Positions 6,392-9,141 of a stretch of 9,141 nt of DNA are shown here, one piece after another (the stretch's first letter is position 1; every line of letters begins with the position of its first letter). The DNA is from UBA4661 sp002405405. GTDB lineage: Bacteria; Bacteroidota; Ignavibacteria; Kapaibacteriales; UBA4661. The notes under the pieces are model-generated. The model was not told where the DNA came from. It worked only from the letters and a program-made list of their open reading frames with translations, and made no database searches. The translations under genes and the position numbers were made by a program. Location of the stretch: positions 1-9,141 of the forward strand of contig DAIUAL010000135.1 of NCBI GenBank assembly GCA_036847245.1. The letters run 5' to 3'.

Positions 6392-7891
6392 ATGCCGATG
6401 AAAATGAAAAAATATCTCGCGCCTTCGATGCGAGAAGCAATCGAAGCAATGCGGAGCGAGTTGGGAGAAGAAGCAATTATTCTCTCCACTCGTACTATGC
6501 CAAAACCAGGTTCAAAACCCGGCGGAGGAGAGAAGGTTGTCGAAGTTATGGCGGCAATCGATCACGCATTTGCCGAGCCGGATACAACCATCGAGAAGCG
6601 TCCGATTATCACAGAGCGATCTGCTATTCTTTCTGCAGGTAATGCTGTCAAAGTACGACAGTATGCGCAAGAATTTTCCAAAGAACTGTCAAGAGAATTG
6701 GCAAAGCGTAATTTACCTGAACATCATCTCTTACAGAATGTGTCGGGGAGCGATGAGCCGCAAGTAGAATTGCCGCCATTGTCGGAATCAGATTTCCCGA
6801 TGAATTTTGCACAACCATCTTCTTTGGGTAATACAGCAAAACTCATGACAGAAGACGCATCTTCTGTCGAATCCGTTCGGCAAACACATTCTTTGTTGTC
6901 AAAGCCAAATCAAGAGCATTCCCTTGCTCATAGTACAATGATACCGGCTGAAGTACGATCACCTGACATCGGTTTGCAAAGCGAGATCCGTGATCTGAAA
7001 GTCATGCTCGAATCCGTGGCTAATGATGTTCGTTACAAGCACAGTGCTTCGTTGAATGATGTGTGTCGCGTTCTTTTTGAGCGGTTGATGGATATCGAGG
7101 TGCGTGAAAATATTGCATTGCAGGCAATCGGCACTGTTATGGCGCAGAATCATTCGGGGGATTTACGTTCGGCAGTGCTGGCGACACGAAAGTTTTTATC
7201 AGAAAAACTGCCAATGAGCAGTCCGATTATCAAGCAAGAACGACGGCAGGTATTTGGTTTTGTTGGTCCGACCGGTGTCGGTAAGACAACAACTGTTGCT
7301 AAACTTGCGACATCCTCGAAATTGCTGTATGATGCCGATGTGTTGTTAGTGTCGGCTGATACTTATCGTGTAGGGGGAGCCGAGCAATTGCAGCGTATCG
7401 GTGCTATTGCGAATATTCCTTTCGAGGTGGTCTATAGCGCACAGGAATTGCGCCAATTAATGAAACGCGAAACACAGCGTGAGATGATTTTTATTGATAC
7501 AGTAGGACGTAGTCCGTCAAGTACAGGGCAAATCCAAGAAATTCGTGGGTATATGGAGGCGGCGGAACCGGATAACACATTTCTTCTGTTAAATTCATCA
7601 TTATCGGAATCATCTTTATTACATGTTGTCAAACGATTTGGCGTAGTACGCCCAACGCATGTCATTCTGACTAAACTTGATGAAATGCTTGCGCCGGGTC
7701 CTCTCTTAAGCGCATTGTATCGAATCGCGTTGCCAATTGCATACTTTACAACCGGGCAAGTCATTCCTGATGATATAGAACGTGGTTCAGCAGAGCGACT
7801 GTCGGAGATGGTTCTTCCCGATGAAATGATTGAAGAATTACAGCGTAAGCTCACCAACCATGCTGAGTTGCAAGGAGGGTTGCGCGTATGA
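6392..7891 (+). CDS. flhF: FlhF, SRP-type GTPase for flagellar placement
   Basis: FlhF is a membrane-associated GTPase related to Ffh and FtsY that recruits early flagellar components to the cell pole and is controlled by FlhG. The 499-residue protein shows the family's three parts. The N-terminal basic segment KKYLAPSMREAIEAMRSELG leads to AIILSTR (about 6-34). A variable, low-conservation linker runs to about 195. The N and G domains follow. G-domain motifs are the P-loop GPTGVGKTT (292-300), SADTYRVGGAEQL (321-333), DTVGRS (369-374, usually DTAGRS) and TKLDE (427-431). The tail has the typical TTGQVIPDDIE (453-463) and SAERL. The ATGs at 6392, 6398 and 6404 are all in frame; MKMKKYL from 6398 looks most like the family start. 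None has a clear ribosome site, so I keep the longest. The stop overlaps the flhG start by 4 nt (ATGA), implying translational coupling. Confidence 0.95.
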   Translation: MPMKMKKYLAPSMREAIEAMRSELGEEAIILSTRTMPKPGSKPGGGEKVVEVMAAIDHAFAEPDTTIEKRPIITERSAILSAGNAVKVRQYAQEFSKELSRELAKRNLPEHHLLQNVSGSDEPQVELPPLSESDFPMNFAQPSSLGNTAKLMTEDASSVESVRQTHSLLSKPNQEHSLAHSTMIPAEVRSPDIGLQSEIRDLKVMLESVANDVRYKHSASLNDVCRVLFERLMDIEVRENIALQAIGTVMAQNHSGDLRSAVLATRKFLSEKLPMSSPIIKQERRQVFGFVGPTGVGKTTTVAKLATSSKLLYDADVLLVSADTYRVGGAEQLQRIGAIANIPFEVVYSAQELRQLMKRETQREMIFIDTVGRSPSSTGQIQEIRGYMEAAEPDNTFLLLNSSLSESSLLHVVKRFGVVRPTHVILTKLDEMLAPGPLLSALYRIALPIAYFTTGQVIPDDIERGSAERLSEMVLPDEMIEELQRKLTNHAELQGGLRV

Positions 7892-8799
7892 TTGATCAAC
7901 ATGCATCATTTGCATCGTCGTTGTCAGAGAGCTATGTTCCGCTGAGTACCGATGAGTCAGCAGTCCTTATCCCGCGGCAAGAGCCATTTGTTGTTACTAT
8001 AGCCAGTGGTAAAGGTGGGGTTGGGAAGAGTGTGCTAGCATCGAATATAGCGTTAGCTTTGGCTAATAACCGTGGTGCACCGGATCGTACGACCGTGTTG
8101 TGGGATGCTAATGTACATTCACCAAATCAAAATATTCTTTTTGGTATTGATCCGCTCCTGCGGGCACGTGATTTTTATTCAGGAAATGTCCGTATTGCAG
8201 GTATTCTTACGGATGCTTTGGGATACACGCATTCATCAGTACAAGTGCGATTACAGCCTACACTTCGTTTGCTGGCGGCAGAAGCACGGCCTATATCGGC
8301 ACCTGTTTCGCCGGAGGCATTATGTGGAGTAATGGCAGAAATTATGACAACTGCGAATGCTGATGTAATTGTCATTGATACTGCCGCCGGTACAAGTGAT
8401 GCAACATTACAGGCATGTGCTTTTGCAGATATGGTGTTGATTGTTGTTACCGATGAGCCTGCCTCAATTATCGAAAGTTATGGCTTGGTAAAGATGTTAG
8501 GTCAGTATATTGCTTTTGAGCGTATGCGACTTGTAGTATGCGATGTTATTGATGAAGAAGATGCCCATGATGTTGCACGTAAATTTAACTTGGCAACAGA
8601 AAAATTTCTCCGCGCACATATTCCATTTATTGGTTATGTTCCCCATGATAATGCGGTACGAACATCTATCATTGATCAACGACCTCTTCTCATCGATGGT
8701 GCAGATACCGAAGTAGGGCGCATGATCGAAACGATTGCTGACCAGTTGCTTTTTGCGATGAATGCGCGTGGCGGAAACGCATATGCAGTACATTCGTAG
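7888..8799 (+). CDS. flhG: FlhG / MinD-like ATPase, flagellar number regulator
   Basis: This P-loop ATPase of the MinD/ParA class (also called YlxH or FleN) usually stimulates FlhF GTPase activity and limits flagellar number. The 303-residue protein contains the deviant Walker A GKGGVGKS (41-48, signature Lys42), a WDANVHSPNQNILFG segment (72-86) at the Walker A' position, Walker B-like VIVIDTAAG (160-168, Asp164), and the ADMVLIVVTDEPASIIESYGLVK block (180-202) typical of FlhG. The N-terminus MIDQHASFASSL partly resembles the FlhF-activating DQAxxLR motif. Two features are odd: Asn75 stands where MinD proteins carry their catalytic aspartate, and Trp72 precedes the motif. A strong AAGGAGG ribosome site at 7872-7878 lies 9 nt before the start, inside flhF. 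The 4-nt overlap with flhF fits the conserved flhF-flhG pair. A generic MinD/ParA role is the alternative, but context favours FlhG. Confidence 0.88.
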   Translation: MIDQHASFASSLSESYVPLSTDESAVLIPRQEPFVVTIASGKGGVGKSVLASNIALALANNRGAPDRTTVLWDANVHSPNQNILFGIDPLLRARDFYSGNVRIAGILTDALGYTHSSVQVRLQPTLRLLAAEARPISAPVSPEALCGVMAEIMTTANADVIVIDTAAGTSDATLQACAFADMVLIVVTDEPASIIESYGLVKMLGQYIAFERMRLVVCDVIDEEDAHDVARKFNLATEKFLRAHIPFIGYVPHDNAVRTSIIDQRPLLIDGADTEVGRMIETIADQLLFAMNARGGNAYAVHS

Positions 8800-8854
8800 T
8801 ACGCTTTGGTGATAAAGATTGATAAATCTCGTTGTATTCTTTAGGATAAACGAT

Positions 8855-9141
8855 ATGGCAAAAGAAAAAGAAAAAGAAACTTCCGGCACCGATGCTTCCG
8901 AATACAGTGCTTATCCGATTCGTACGCTGTTTCAGGTAGGCTTTATGTTTGCGTCGATTACCTTTGTTCTTTCAATGAACAACAAGGCACTGTCCTTTTT
9001 TGACATTGCCGTACGTTCATTTCTTGTTTTTGCCGGTGTTGCGGGTTTTGGTGGTATCATGATGGTCGTCATTGTTTCGATCATTTCCAATATGAAATTC
9101 AAACAAGCAGAAGCCGCTCGTCAACAAATTGAAGAAGAACA
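8855..9141 (+). CDS. Two-helix membrane protein of unknown function, truncated by the window edge
   Basis: I do not recognise the family. An ATG at 8855, with AGGA 8 nt upstream (8843-8846), opens a frame of 95 codons that runs off the right edge. A lysine/glutamate-rich start (MAKEKEKETSGTDASEYSAY) is followed by a first hydrophobic segment at about residues 24-41 (LFQVGFMFASITFVLSM). After a short NNKAL turn comes a second at about 49-78 (FDIAVRSFLVFAGVAG, then IMMVVIVSIISNM). A charged segment (KFKQAEAARQQIEEE) follows and may begin a coiled coil. Both ends are therefore predicted to be cytoplasmic, making an inner-membrane hairpin. It starts 55 nt after flhG on the same strand and may belong to the same unit, suggesting but not proving a link with flagellar placement. 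Confidence 0.78.
   Translation, partial: MAKEKEKETSGTDASEYSAYPIRTLFQVGFMFASITFVLSMNNKALSFFDIAVRSFLVFAGVAGFGGIMMVVIVSIISNMKFKQAEAARQQIEEE

Noticed and set aside
7432..7902. 156-codon minus-strand open frame inside flhF
   Set aside because: It is antisense to a well-conserved GTPase domain, so it is a shadow frame.
1..9141. CRISPR array, tRNA/rRNA, insertion sequence, phage or toxin-antitoxin genes
   Set aside because: I found no regularly spaced repeats, transposase motifs, terminal inverted repeats, tRNA-like T-arm motif or toxin-antitoxin pair on either strand. The left-hand spacer has only the two short duplications reported.

Overview
The window looks like chromosomal DNA from a Gram-negative bacterium of the broad Bacteroidota / Chlorobiota-Ignavibacteria type. 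The base composition is moderately AT-rich, judged by eye. Four things point that way: a serine hydroxymethyltransferase with the longer insertion ahead of the PGVQGGP motif, a transketolase split into two genes, an outer-membrane-type protein opening with a 'DVVYLKNGSIIRG' module, and the FlhF/FlhG pair. Several genes have strong Shine-Dalgarno sites (GAGGAG, AAGGAG, AAGGAGG), which argues mildly against a typical Bacteroidia genome. The lineage is an inference; the sequence contains no rRNA.

Layout: (1) Bases 1-199, minus strand, hold the 5' end of an exported protein that runs off the left edge. (2) Bases 200-1090 have no convincing gene, but carry two 21-nt-period tandem duplications and a strong hairpin. 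(3) Bases 1091-1764, plus strand, hold a broken outer-membrane-like gene with one in-frame TAA and one -1 frameshift. (4) paiB-like (1782-2405) and glyA (2463-3761) follow on the plus strand, ending at a bidirectional terminator (3795-3835). (5) A minus-strand transcription unit reads right to left: transketolase N-terminal subunit (6212-5361), transketolase C-terminal subunit (5276-4266), then an unrecognised 77-residue protein (4136-3903). It ends at the same terminator. (6) After a 179-nt divergent spacer, flhF (6392-7891) and flhG/minD-like (7888-8799) overlap by 4 nt on the plus strand. A two-helix membrane protein of unknown function (8855 on) follows and is cut by the right edge.

How the genes work together: GlyA supplies one-carbon units and glycine. 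The two transketolase halves should assemble into one thiamine-diphosphate enzyme of the non-oxidative pentose phosphate pathway. FlhF (SRP-type GTPase) and FlhG (MinD-type ATPase) normally set flagellar position and number, so the right end is probably the edge of a motility locus, although no flagellar structural gene is visible. I saw no CRISPR array, transposase, tRNA or phage gene. The points most worth a second look are the doubly broken gene, the repeat-bearing spacer, an Asn at the usual catalytic Asp of the FlhG-like ATPase, and the unknown membrane protein beside flhFG.
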